A stretch of 64,000 nt of DNA, taken from contig JAZKYY010000019.1 of the NCBI GenBank assembly GCA_045612365.1, positions 50,556 through 114,555 of the forward strand, read 5' to 3'. A program made the translations under genes and the position numbers. Shown here piece by piece: positions 25,450 through 32,504 of the stretch. How positions within the stretch are numbered: the first letter of the stretch is position 1; every line of letters starts with the position of its first letter. The notes below the pieces were generated by a model. The model was not told the DNA's origin, searched no databases, and was given only the letters and a program-made list of their open reading frames with translations. The stretch is from RGIG9608 sp045612365. GTDB taxonomy: Bacteria > Bacteroidota > Bacteroidia > Bacteroidales > Paludibacteraceae.

Positions 25450-25471
25450 GGTTGATGATTCTTTGTTTATG

Positions 25472-25503
25472 ACAAAATTAGTAATTTTCTTTTTTTACCT
25501 TTG
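25472..25503 (+). promoter_or_regulatory. Promoter for the FISUMP-type lipoprotein
   Basis: TTTG at 25472-25475 and TACCTTTG at 25496-25503 have a 20-nt spacer, an excellent match to the Bacteroidetes consensus, about 40 bp before the ATG at 25545. Confidence 0.7.
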
Positions 25504-25544
25504 TGTCTGTTATTTCAAAAAAAACAAACAATATTTTAATATTT

Positions 25545-26387
25545 ATGAAAAAGAAAAGATTTTTATTCGTAGCAATGCTTTTTGCTGCGTTGAGTTTTGG
25601 GTTTGTTTCTTGCGAAAACCCCGATGATGATAAGTTTGGTAATTCAACAGAACAGTCCGACGACAATGACACTCCCGACCCTGACGAGGGTGAAGACAAT
25701 TCTTCTGATAACGAGCAGAATGGCGAAGAGACTCCCGAACCCGAAGCTCCAACTTCTGGCACCGAGAATGGGTATGATTATGTAGATTTAGGACTTTCTG
25801 TAAACTGGGCAACTTGCAACGTAGGTGCAACTAAACCTGAAGAGTACGGCAACTACTACGCTTGGGGCGAAGTGGAGCCAAAAGAAGTATACACTTGGAG
25901 TACTTACAAATTTATGGATTCAAATATCAATGATTGGAATGGTGTAACTAAATACACCTTTGCTGATGGTCAAACGTCTGGAGTATGGTATGATGGCGAA
26001 GGCAACTTTATTGGAGATAATAAAACCGTTCTCGACAAAGAAGACGATGCTGCTTCAGTAAATATGGGCGGCTCTTGGCGAATGCCAACCTACGATGAAC
26101 TCAATGAACTTAAAACTAAATGTACTTGGACATGGACTACCTTGAATGGTGTTAGCTGTTATAATGTAGAAGGTCCTAACGGTAACTCTATCTTCCTTCC
26201 TGCTGCTGGCTATCGCGACTATAGTGGTTTGTACGACGCAGGGTCGGACGGCTACTATTGGTCGAGTTCGCTCAATACGGGCAATTCGAGCCGCGCCTAC
26301 TACCTCTACTTCGGTTCGGTCAACGTGTATTGGAACTTCGACTACCGCTACTGTGGGCACTCCGTGCGTGGCGTGTTTTCGCATTAA
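25545..26387 (+). CDS. Surface lipoprotein with FISUMP/DUF1566-like C-type-lectin-like domain; possible DGR target
   Basis: From the ATG at 25545 there are 280 residues. The lipoprotein signal peptide ends at Cys23 (F-V-S-C) followed by acidic residues E-N-P-D-D-D, resembling surface-export signals of Bacteroidetes lipoproteins. An Asp/Glu/Pro-rich linker extends to about 75. A C-terminal domain then begins Y-V-D-L-G-L-S-V-N-W-A-T, contains A-W-G-E-V and G-G-S-W-R-M-P-T, and ends with G-Y-Y-W-S-S-S and a Tyr/Arg-rich tail with H-S-V-R-G-V. This is the Fib_succ_major/DUF1566 type, a C-type-lectin-like fold. The last 180 or so bases are much richer in G+C than the rest and carry runs of N-N-C/T codons, as in retroelement-diversified proteins. 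Ligand unknown. Confidence 0.8.
   Translation: MKKKRFLFVAMLFAALSFGFVSCENPDDDKFGNSTEQSDDNDTPDPDEGEDNSSDNEQNGEETPEPEAPTSGTENGYDYVDLGLSVNWATCNVGATKPEEYGNYYAWGEVEPKEVYTWSTYKFMDSNINDWNGVTKYTFADGQTSGVWYDGEGNFIGDNKTVLDKEDDAASVNMGGSWRMPTYDELNELKTKCTWTWTTLNGVSCYNVEGPNGNSIFLPAAGYRDYSGLYDAGSDGYYWSSSLNTGNSSRAYYLYFGSVNVYWNFDYRYCGHSVRGVFSH
26215..26387 (+). other. Candidate DGR-type variable region at the 3' end of the FISUMP lipoprotein gene
   Basis: G+C rises sharply: 32 of 60 bases in 26221-26280 and again in 26281-26340, against 22 of 60 in 25921-25980. Near the end a run of codons TAT, TGG, AAC, TTC, GAC, TAC, CGC, TAC, TGT mostly ends in C or T and differs in the first two positions, the pattern expected if AAC/AAT codons of a template repeat were randomised at adenines. 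The protein domain is of the type targeted by diversity-generating retroelements. No reverse transcriptase or template repeat is in the window, so this is a hypothesis. Confidence 0.4.
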
Positions 26388-26430
26388 GAATCTTACCCTT
26401 GTCCCCCTCACGGGCAGAGAAAAAATAATG

Positions 26431-26450
26431 CTCCCCTAGAGCTAGGGGAG
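26431..26450. repeat. Palindrome downstream of the FISUMP gene
   Basis: Two perfect 9-bp arms, CTCCCCTAG and CTAGGGGAG, are separated by AG. It lies 43 bp past the stop codon. It may be a terminator, although no T run follows, or the kind of hairpin found just past variable regions in retroelement systems. Confidence 0.75.
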
Positions 26451-26465
26451 TGAGAGAAAAATATT

Positions 26466-26528
26466 GTAGGGACGTGGCATGCCGCGTCCCTACATTTATA
26501 AAATAAGAGGACGCATTTGGGTGCGTCC
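26466..26528. repeat. Two related hairpins (GTAGGGACG-type repeat)
   Basis: The first is a 28-bp near-perfect inverted repeat (26466-26493) with arms GTAGGGACG and CGTCCCTAC and inner GGCATGCC, broken only by one G-T pair. The second is a 7-bp stem GGACGCA/TGCGTCC at 26509-26528, with GTCCCTAC again next to it (26525-26532). They fill the gap between the convergent FISUMP and murA genes. They look like small REP- or MITE-like dispersed elements; copy number in the genome is unknown. Confidence 0.6.
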
Positions 26529-26544
26529 CTACGGGGGAGATAAA

Positions 26545-27849
26545 TTACAACCTTCGGATATTGGCACCTATGGCATTGAGGCGAGTGTCGATGTTTTGGT
26601 AGCCACGGTCTATTTGTTCAATGTTGTCGATTCGGCTAGTGCCTTCGGCCGAGAGTGCCGCAATAAGCAATGCCACTCCCGCACGTATGTCGGGCGACAC
26701 CATGTTGACGGCTCTCAGTGGGGTTTGCTGTCCGAGCCCTATCACGGTAGCTCGGTGTGGGTCGCAGAGAATAATCTGTGCGCCCATATCGATAAGTTTA
26801 TCTACAAAGAACAATCGGCTTTCGAACATCTTTTGGTGAATCAGTACGCTGCCTTTGGCTTGTATGGCTACCACAAGGGCAATACTTATCAAGTCGGGCG
26901 TAAAACCAGGCCAAGGAGCGTCGGCAATGGTCAGTATGGATCCGTCCATAAATCGCTCAATGGTGTAGCTTTCTTGCGAGGGGATGTATAGGTCGTCGCC
27001 TCGAAGTTCCATTTGTATGCCAAGTTTCCGAAACATCTGCGGAATGATGCCGAGTTGTTCGTAACCAACGTTTTTTATTAAAATTTCTGATTTGGTCATT
27101 GCTGCAAGCCCAATGAAGCTTCCTACTTCAATCATGTCGGGCAACATCCGATGCGAACATCCGTTCAGTTCCTCCACTCCCTCTATGGAGAGTAGGTTAG
27201 AGCCCACTCCCGAGATTTTTGCGCCCATCTTGTTTAGCATTGTACAGAGCTGATAGAGATAGGGTTCGCAAGCAGCATTGAAGATTGTGGTTTTGCCTTT
27301 GGCCATCACGGCTGCCATCACAATGTTGGCTGTTCCGGTAACCGAAGCCTCGTCGAGTAGCATATAAGTTCCTTTCAGTTCTTCGGCTTTTACTTCATAG
27401 CCACGCAAATCGGTATTGTAAGCAACCTCGGCACCCAACTTTTGAAAACCAATGTAGTGCGTATCCAAACGTCTGCGACCAATTTTGTCGCCACCAGGTT
27501 GTGGCACCAGAGCATAACCAAGGCGTGCTAAAAGTGGCCCAACGAGCATAATGGAGCCTCTCAACTCAGTAGCTTTTTTTACAAACTCTGCGGTGTGTAG
27601 TGCATCAACGTTGATGTTTTCGGCACGGAAAATATAAACGTCGGCCGACTCTTTGGTGATGCGCACGCCCAAAAAACCTAACAACTCAATAAGTTTGTTC
27701 ACGTCTCTAATGTTGGGAACGTTCTCTACTCTAACTTCTTCTTTGGTGAGCAGTACCGCGCAGAGTATCTGCAACGCTTCGTTTTTTGAACCCTGAGGAA
27801 TAAGTTCTCCAGTCAATCGGTTCCCGCCAATAATTTCAAATGATGCCAT
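26545..27849 (-). CDS. murA: UDP-N-acetylglucosamine 1-carboxyvinyltransferase
   Basis: The 434-residue protein begins F-E-I-I-G-G-N-R-L-T-G and has G-S-K-N-E-A near residue 20, the EPSP-synthase-fold repeats, and late segments D-I-R-A-G-V-A-L-L-I-A-A-L and I-E-Q-I-D-R-G-Y. It transfers enolpyruvate to UDP-GlcNAc, the first step of peptidoglycan synthesis. The position of the loop Cys that fosfomycin attacks is occupied by Asp: the expected C/D residue falls in P-Q-P-G-G-D-K-I-G-R-R, which would predict fosfomycin insensitivity. A -7 element (TATCTTTG, minus) is at 27894-27887. Codon use is more G+C-rich than most of the window. Confidence 0.95.
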   Translation of the reverse strand: MASFEIIGGNRLTGELIPQGSKNEALQILCAVLLTKEEVRVENVPNIRDVNKLIELLGFLGVRITKESADVYIFRAENINVDALHTAEFVKKATELRGSIMLVGPLLARLGYALVPQPGGDKIGRRRLDTHYIGFQKLGAEVAYNTDLRGYEVKAEELKGTYMLLDEASVTGTANIVMAAVMAKGKTTIFNAACEPYLYQLCTMLNKMGAKISGVGSNLLSIEGVEELNGCSHRMLPDMIEVGSFIGLAAMTKSEILIKNVGYEQLGIIPQMFRKLGIQMELRGDDLYIPSQESYTIERFMDGSILTIADAPWPGFTPDLISIALVVAIQAKGSVLIHQKMFESRLFFVDKLIDMGAQIILCDPHRATVIGLGQQTPLRAVNMVSPDIRAGVALLIAALSAEGTSRIDNIEQIDRGYQNIDTRLNAIGANIRRL

Positions 27850-27955
27850 AAAAAAAACGATATTATCTTTTTGTTTAATACAACTACAAAGATAGTATTT
27901 TGATTTCTATTTTTTGGACGAAACTTTTGCCAAAAAAGCGCCAGAAGTTTGGTTT

Positions 27956-27987
27956 TTTGTGCCTATTGCCGTTTTTTCTTACCTTTG
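27956..27987 (+). promoter_or_regulatory. Promoter for the beta-galactosidase operon
   Basis: TTTG at 27956-27959 and TACCTTTG at 27980-27987 have a 20-nt spacer, about 35 bp before the ATG at 28023. It faces the murA promoter in the 173-bp divergent gap. Confidence 0.7.
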
Positions 27988-28022
27988 CCTTGGTGTCTTA
28001 AATTTTCAAGCAATTAAGAAAG

Positions 28023-31000
28023 ATGATGAGAACAATTTTTTTAAGTGTGGTTTTAGTGCTCGGTCAGATGCTTTTGGCTTCTTCGCAGGTGGAGTGGCAG
28101 AGTCAATATTCGTTGGGCAAAGGAAAGATTGAACCTCATACTTGCATTTTTCCCTACGATAGTAAAGAATCTGTTACAAAGTGCGATTTTGATAAGTCGC
28201 AGTTCTACATCAGTCTTGATGGTAGTTGGAGATTTCACTGGGTGCGCAACCCCGATACTCGCCCAAAGGAGTTTTATAAATCCGAATATTCTGTTGCTTC
28301 TTGGAACGTTATCACAGTACCAGGCAATTGGGAACGTCAGGGTTACGGAGTGCCTATTTATGTGAATCAGGATTACGAGTTTGCTCACAAAGTGTTTGAT
28401 GGCGAAAAAAATCCTCCTTTTGTGCCTTATGCTTCCAATGAGGTGGGTAGTTATCGGCGTGATTTTGAGATTCCGGAGAATTGGGACGGACGACGTATAG
28501 TTTTGGCTTTCGACGGTGTGATATCTTTTTTCTACGTTTGGGTAAATGGCGAATTGCTCGGTTATAGTCAGGATTCTAAAACCACTGCCGAATGGGATAT
28601 TACGGACAAAGTGAGGGTTGGAAAAAATACCGTTGCAGTGGAGGTTTATCGTTGGAGTGCGGCATCGTATTTGGAGTGTCAGGATTTTTGGCGTTTGAGT
28701 GGAATTGAACGCAGCGTTTATCTTTATAGCACACCTAAACATTTTATTTCCGACTATACTGTAAACACTTCTCTTGATAAAGATACTTATCAAAGTGGAG
28801 TATTTGGTTTGAAGGTAAAGATAAAAGGGAAGGTACAGAAGAATACGTCGCTTCGTTATATGCTTATTGACAAAAAAGGGAATAGTGTTGCGGAAGGAAC
28901 AAAGATAATTCCGTCTTCGCTTGAGGATTTTGATGCTATTTTTCCAGAAACTATTCTGGAAAACATTGAAGTATGGAGTGCCGAAAATCCAGCACTTTAT
29001 GCGCTCGTTTTAGAACTATATGACAACAACAAGCTCATACAGCGAACTGGAATGCGAGTGGGATTTAGAACTTCGGAAATAAAAAATAAGCAGTTTTGCA
29101 TAAACGGAAAACCTATTTTGGTGAAAGGCGTGAATGCTCACGACCATTCTAATATGGGAAGAACAACTACCCGAGAGCAAATGTTGCAAGACATTTTATT
29201 GATGAAGAGAAACAATATAAACACGGTGCGTTGCGCTCATTATCCAAAGCAATATGTGTTTTATGAGTTGTGCAACGAGTATGGTTTGTATGTAATTGAT
29301 GAGGCCAATATAGAGTCGCACGGAATGTTCTACGGCGAAGCTTCGCTCGCAAAAGATTCTTCGTGGATGGGCATGCATCTGGACCGAACAAAGCGCATGT
29401 ATCATCGGTCGAAGAATCATCCGAGCATTGTAGTTTGGTCTTTGGGTAATGAGGCTGGTAATGGTGTCAACTTTGAAGCAACCTACAATTGGTTGAAACT
29501 TCAAGATAAAACTCGCCCTATTCAGTACGAAAGAGCAGAGGAGGACTTCAATACTGATATCTACTGCCGAATGTATCGTTCGGTTGATGAGATAAAAGAT
29601 TATTTGCAGAAACCGGAAATTTATCGTCCGATGATTCTTTGTGAATATGCTCACGCAATGGGTAATAGCGTTGGCGGGTTGAAGGATTATTGGGACTTGT
29701 TCGAAAGTGCACCATTGGCTCAAGGTGGTTGCATTTGGGATTGGGTCGATCAATCTTTCCGCGAGGTAGATGAGAATGGAAAATGGTTTTGGGCCTATGG
29801 TGGCGATTATGGAGAAAATATGCCATCGGATAAAAGTTTCTGTTGTAATGGACTAGTTAATGCAGCTCGTGAACCTCATCCGCATTTGCACGAGGTGAAG
29901 AAAGTTTATCAGTATATTAAGACAAAACTTGTGGATGAGCAAAATCTTCGCTTTAGCATCAAAAACTGGCACGACTTTACAAATCTAAATCGCTTTACTC
30001 TATATTGGGAAATGACTACGAGTGATGGAGAAGTTTTTGCAAATGGTCAAGAAAATTTTTCGTGTGCTCCACAGCAGACAGTGGATTTTTCTTTGGAGAA
30101 AGTTAAATATCCTGGGAGAACAAAAGAGGTTTTTATAAATTTCTATTGGAAAAATAAGTATGCTGGAAAAATATCTGATAAAAAAGATGTGGTGGCATAT
30201 GACCAGTTTATTTTTGAAAATAAAAAGTACAAAACTTCATCGGTAGAGTCTCCTATAGAATGGAGTAACAATGACAATGTTTTTTCTTGCGATGAGAAAA
30301 AAGTTACCATTTCAAAACAGACAAGTTCTATTGTTTCGTTTGTGAAAAATGGAGAGGAATTGTTCTCTTCCCCTCTTGTGCTTTCTCTTTTCCGTCCGCT
30401 TACAGAAAATGATATCAAGGACTGGAGTGGAATTGCTCAAACGAGAAAAAATGGTTTGAAGGATTTGACACAAAAAACCATTTCGTTCAAAACCTCTAAA
30501 AACAAGGTTGAGACTTTGGCTGAACTTTCGACCGATAGTCTAGGAAAAATAGGAGAAGTGAAGTTTGTATACAGATTTGAGCGTGATGGAAAGCTTCGGG
30601 TAGAAACTTCTTTCTTCCCAAACAAAGAGGTTCTGAAGGTGGTTGCTCGAGTAGGGTTGATGCTGCAGATGCCAAATTCGTTTGGCAAAACTACTTATCT
30701 GGGAAAAGAGTTTGAAACTTATGCGGATAGAAATCAATGTGGATTTGTAAAACTTTGCCATACTTCTCCGCAAGAGATGTTCCATTGTTACGTTGTGCCT
30801 CAATCGACGGGGAACAGAATGGATACTCGTTTTGCAATTTTTGAAAATGAAAAGAATTTCTTAAAGATAAGTGCAGCAAAGCCATTCCAATTTAGTGCTT
30901 TGCCATATAGCGATGGCAATATCGATGAGGCAATGCATTTGAATGAACTGAAAGATGAGGAGCAAATAACTATTCATATCGACGTAGCGCAAATTGGTGT

Positions 31001-31085
31001 TGGAACTGCCACTTGCGGGCCAAGTGTTTTACAGCACTATTTGGTGCCGTTGCAGAATACAAGTTTTGAGTTTGTGTTGGAATAA
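28023..31085 (+). CDS. GH2 beta-galactosidase, LacZ-like, exported
   Basis: The 1020-residue protein has a signal peptide (to about residue 22, A-S-S-Q), then the GH2 sugar-binding domain (V-P-G-N-W-E-R-Q-G-Y-G near 100), an Ig-like domain, and the TIM barrel. The acid/base Glu477 is in G-N-E-A-G-N-G and the nucleophile Glu541 in L-C-E-Y-A-H-A-M-G-N-S. The C-terminal Bgal_small_N-like domain runs to the end. It should release galactose from beta-galactosides in the periplasm. It is not in a typical SusCD locus; it is followed by an IMPACT-family gene overlapping by one base. The substrate is not deducible. Confidence 0.92.
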   Translation: MMRTIFLSVVLVLGQMLLASSQVEWQSQYSLGKGKIEPHTCIFPYDSKESVTKCDFDKSQFYISLDGSWRFHWVRNPDTRPKEFYKSEYSVASWNVITVPGNWERQGYGVPIYVNQDYEFAHKVFDGEKNPPFVPYASNEVGSYRRDFEIPENWDGRRIVLAFDGVISFFYVWVNGELLGYSQDSKTTAEWDITDKVRVGKNTVAVEVYRWSAASYLECQDFWRLSGIERSVYLYSTPKHFISDYTVNTSLDKDTYQSGVFGLKVKIKGKVQKNTSLRYMLIDKKGNSVAEGTKIIPSSLEDFDAIFPETILENIEVWSAENPALYALVLELYDNNKLIQRTGMRVGFRTSEIKNKQFCINGKPILVKGVNAHDHSNMGRTTTREQMLQDILLMKRNNINTVRCAHYPKQYVFYELCNEYGLYVIDEANIESHGMFYGEASLAKDSSWMGMHLDRTKRMYHRSKNHPSIVVWSLGNEAGNGVNFEATYNWLKLQDKTRPIQYERAEEDFNTDIYCRMYRSVDEIKDYLQKPEIYRPMILCEYAHAMGNSVGGLKDYWDLFESAPLAQGGCIWDWVDQSFREVDENGKWFWAYGGDYGENMPSDKSFCCNGLVNAAREPHPHLHEVKKVYQYIKTKLVDEQNLRFSIKNWHDFTNLNRFTLYWEMTTSDGEVFANGQENFSCAPQQTVDFSLEKVKYPGRTKEVFINFYWKNKYAGKISDKKDVVAYDQFIFENKKYKTSSVESPIEWSNNDNVFSCDEKKVTISKQTSSIVSFVKNGEELFSSPLVLSLFRPLTENDIKDWSGIAQTRKNGLKDLTQKTISFKTSKNKVETLAELSTDSLGKIGEVKFVYRFERDGKLRVETSFFPNKEVLKVVARVGLMLQMPNSFGKTTYLGKEFETYADRNQCGFVKLCHTSPQEMFHCYVVPQSTGNRMDTRFAIFENEKNFLKISAAKPFQFSALPYSDGNIDEAMHLNELKDEEQITIHIDVAQIGVGTATCGPSVLQHYLVPLQNTSFEFVLE

Positions 31086-31672
31086 TGAACGATACGTTTT
31101 TGACCATAAAATCACCTGCAGAGGGAGTTTTCAAGGATAAAGGAAGTAAGTTTTTGTCTTTTGCTTATCCTGTAAAAACAATAGATGAGGTAAAAGATAT
31201 TGTTCAGCAAAAGCGTGCAGAATTTTACGATGCGAGGCATGTTTGTTATGCCTATATGCTAGGAGCCGAACGTACAAACTTTCGTGCCGTGGATGATGGC
31301 GAACCATCTTCTACAGCGGGAAAACCTATACTAGGACAAATCAATTCGCATCAGTTGACAAATGTTCTTGTGATTGTTGTGCGTTATTTTGGAGGTATTC
31401 TTCTTGGAACAAGTGGCTTGATAAATGCTTATAAAGAAGCTTCAGCAGCAGCAATAACAAATGCAGAAATAGAAGAAGAAATAGTAAAAACTGCTATCCC
31501 GGTAAAATTTAAGTATCATCAGCTTAATGATATAATGCGTGTGGTGAAGGAGCAAGATTTGGACGTTTTGAGTCAAGAATTTGGATTTGATGAAAATACG
31601 ATAACTCTTTTGGTGCGTAATAGCCAACTGGATGCAGTAAGCGAAAAAATAAAACAGATTCTTATTTTTTAG
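31085..31672 (+). CDS. IMPACT / YigZ family protein
   Basis: The 195-residue protein has the UPF0029 signature: A-R-H-V-C-Y-A-Y near residue 50, D-D-G-E-P-S-S-T-A-G-K-P-I-L near 72, and V-R-Y-F-G-G-I-L-L-G-T-S-G-L near 97. A C-terminal DUF1949-like ferredoxin-fold domain follows. YigZ relatives bind nucleic acids or ribosomes, and eukaryotic IMPACT regulates translation; the bacterial role is unclear. Its ATG shares the last A of the beta-galactosidase stop. Confidence 0.9.
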   Translation: MNDTFLTIKSPAEGVFKDKGSKFLSFAYPVKTIDEVKDIVQQKRAEFYDARHVCYAYMLGAERTNFRAVDDGEPSSTAGKPILGQINSHQLTNVLVIVVRYFGGILLGTSGLINAYKEASAAAITNAEIEEEIVKTAIPVKFKYHQLNDIMRVVKEQDLDVLSQEFGFDENTITLLVRNSQLDAVSEKIKQILIF

Positions 31673-31691
31673 AAAAAAGAGAGTAAAATAG

Positions 31692-32432
31692 ATGCGGTAT
31701 TTTGTGACATTGGCATATGACGGAACAAATTTCCATGGCTGGCAAATTCAGCCCAATTCGAATTCTGTGCAAGAAGAAATGGAGCGAGGACTCAAAATCT
31801 TGTTGCAACAAGAAGTGAAAATAGTTGCAGCGGGACGTACTGATACAGGAGTTCATGCAAAAAAAATGGTAGCGCATTTCGATTGCGAAAACAAGATAGA
31901 TGACACAGAGAATTTTGTTCTGCGTTGGAATAGTTTGTTGCCTAAGGATGTTTCTGTTTTTTCTTTGGAGCAAGTTGCAGACGATTCGCATGCCCGATTT
32001 TCTGCACTTTCTCGAAAATATGAATATCACATTAGTTGTGTCAAAAATCCTTTTTTAGAAAACTATTCGGCTCGTTTTGGAGAACTTGATTTTGAGAAGA
32101 TGGAAAAAGCTTCTAAGTGCCTTTTTGATTACACCGATTTTACAAGTTTTTGTAAAGTTCATACCGATGCTCTTACGCGAGATTGCTCTATAATGCAGGC
32201 TTATTGGGAGAAACGTGGAGAAGTTTGGGTTTTTACTATTGAAGCAAATCGTTTCCTAAGAAATATGGTTCGTGCGATAGTTGGAACTTTGGTTGCAGTT
32301 GGCAGAGGACGAATTTCCGAAGAGGATTTTTGCAAAATTATAGAGTCAAAAAATCGGGGAGCAGCAGGAACATCGGCTCCAGCAAAGGGACTTTTTTTAG
32401 TGGATGTAACTTATCCTAAAGATATTTTTTAA
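31692..32432 (+). CDS. truA: tRNA pseudouridine(38-40) synthase
   Basis: At 246 residues it has normal TruA length. Motifs are L-A-Y-D-G-T-N-F-H-G-W-Q near the start, the catalytic A-G-R-T-D-T-G-V-H-A near residue 52 (Asp nucleophile), H-A-R-F-S-A near 100, and F-L-R-N-M-V-R-A-I-V-G-T-L near 190. It modifies uridines 38-40 in the anticodon stem-loop. It is 19 bp after the IMPACT gene and probably co-transcribed. Confidence 0.97.
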   Translation: MRYFVTLAYDGTNFHGWQIQPNSNSVQEEMERGLKILLQQEVKIVAAGRTDTGVHAKKMVAHFDCENKIDDTENFVLRWNSLLPKDVSVFSLEQVADDSHARFSALSRKYEYHISCVKNPFLENYSARFGELDFEKMEKASKCLFDYTDFTSFCKVHTDALTRDCSIMQAYWEKRGEVWVFTIEANRFLRNMVRAIVGTLVAVGRGRISEEDFCKIIESKNRGAAGTSAPAKGLFLVDVTYPKDIF

Positions 32433-32446
32433 GCAAGAAAAGTCTT

Positions 32447-32475
32447 TTTGAGTTTTTTACTAATTCGTACTTTTG
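32447..32475 (+). promoter_or_regulatory. Possible promoter for the ABC-F gene
   Basis: TTTG at 32447-32450 and TACTTTTG at 32468-32475 have a 17-nt spacer, slightly short, about 30 bp before the ATG at 32505. Confidence 0.5.
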
Positions 32476-32504
32476 CAACCCATTTTATTTAAATCAAAAA
32501 CTAT

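Noticed and set aside
26055..26411. Antisense 118-codon frame opposite the FISUMP lipoprotein 3' end
   Set aside because: It is a by-product of the G+C-rich, stop-poor sequence on the plus strand; its product is low in hydrophobic core and Arg/Val-rich without a start context.
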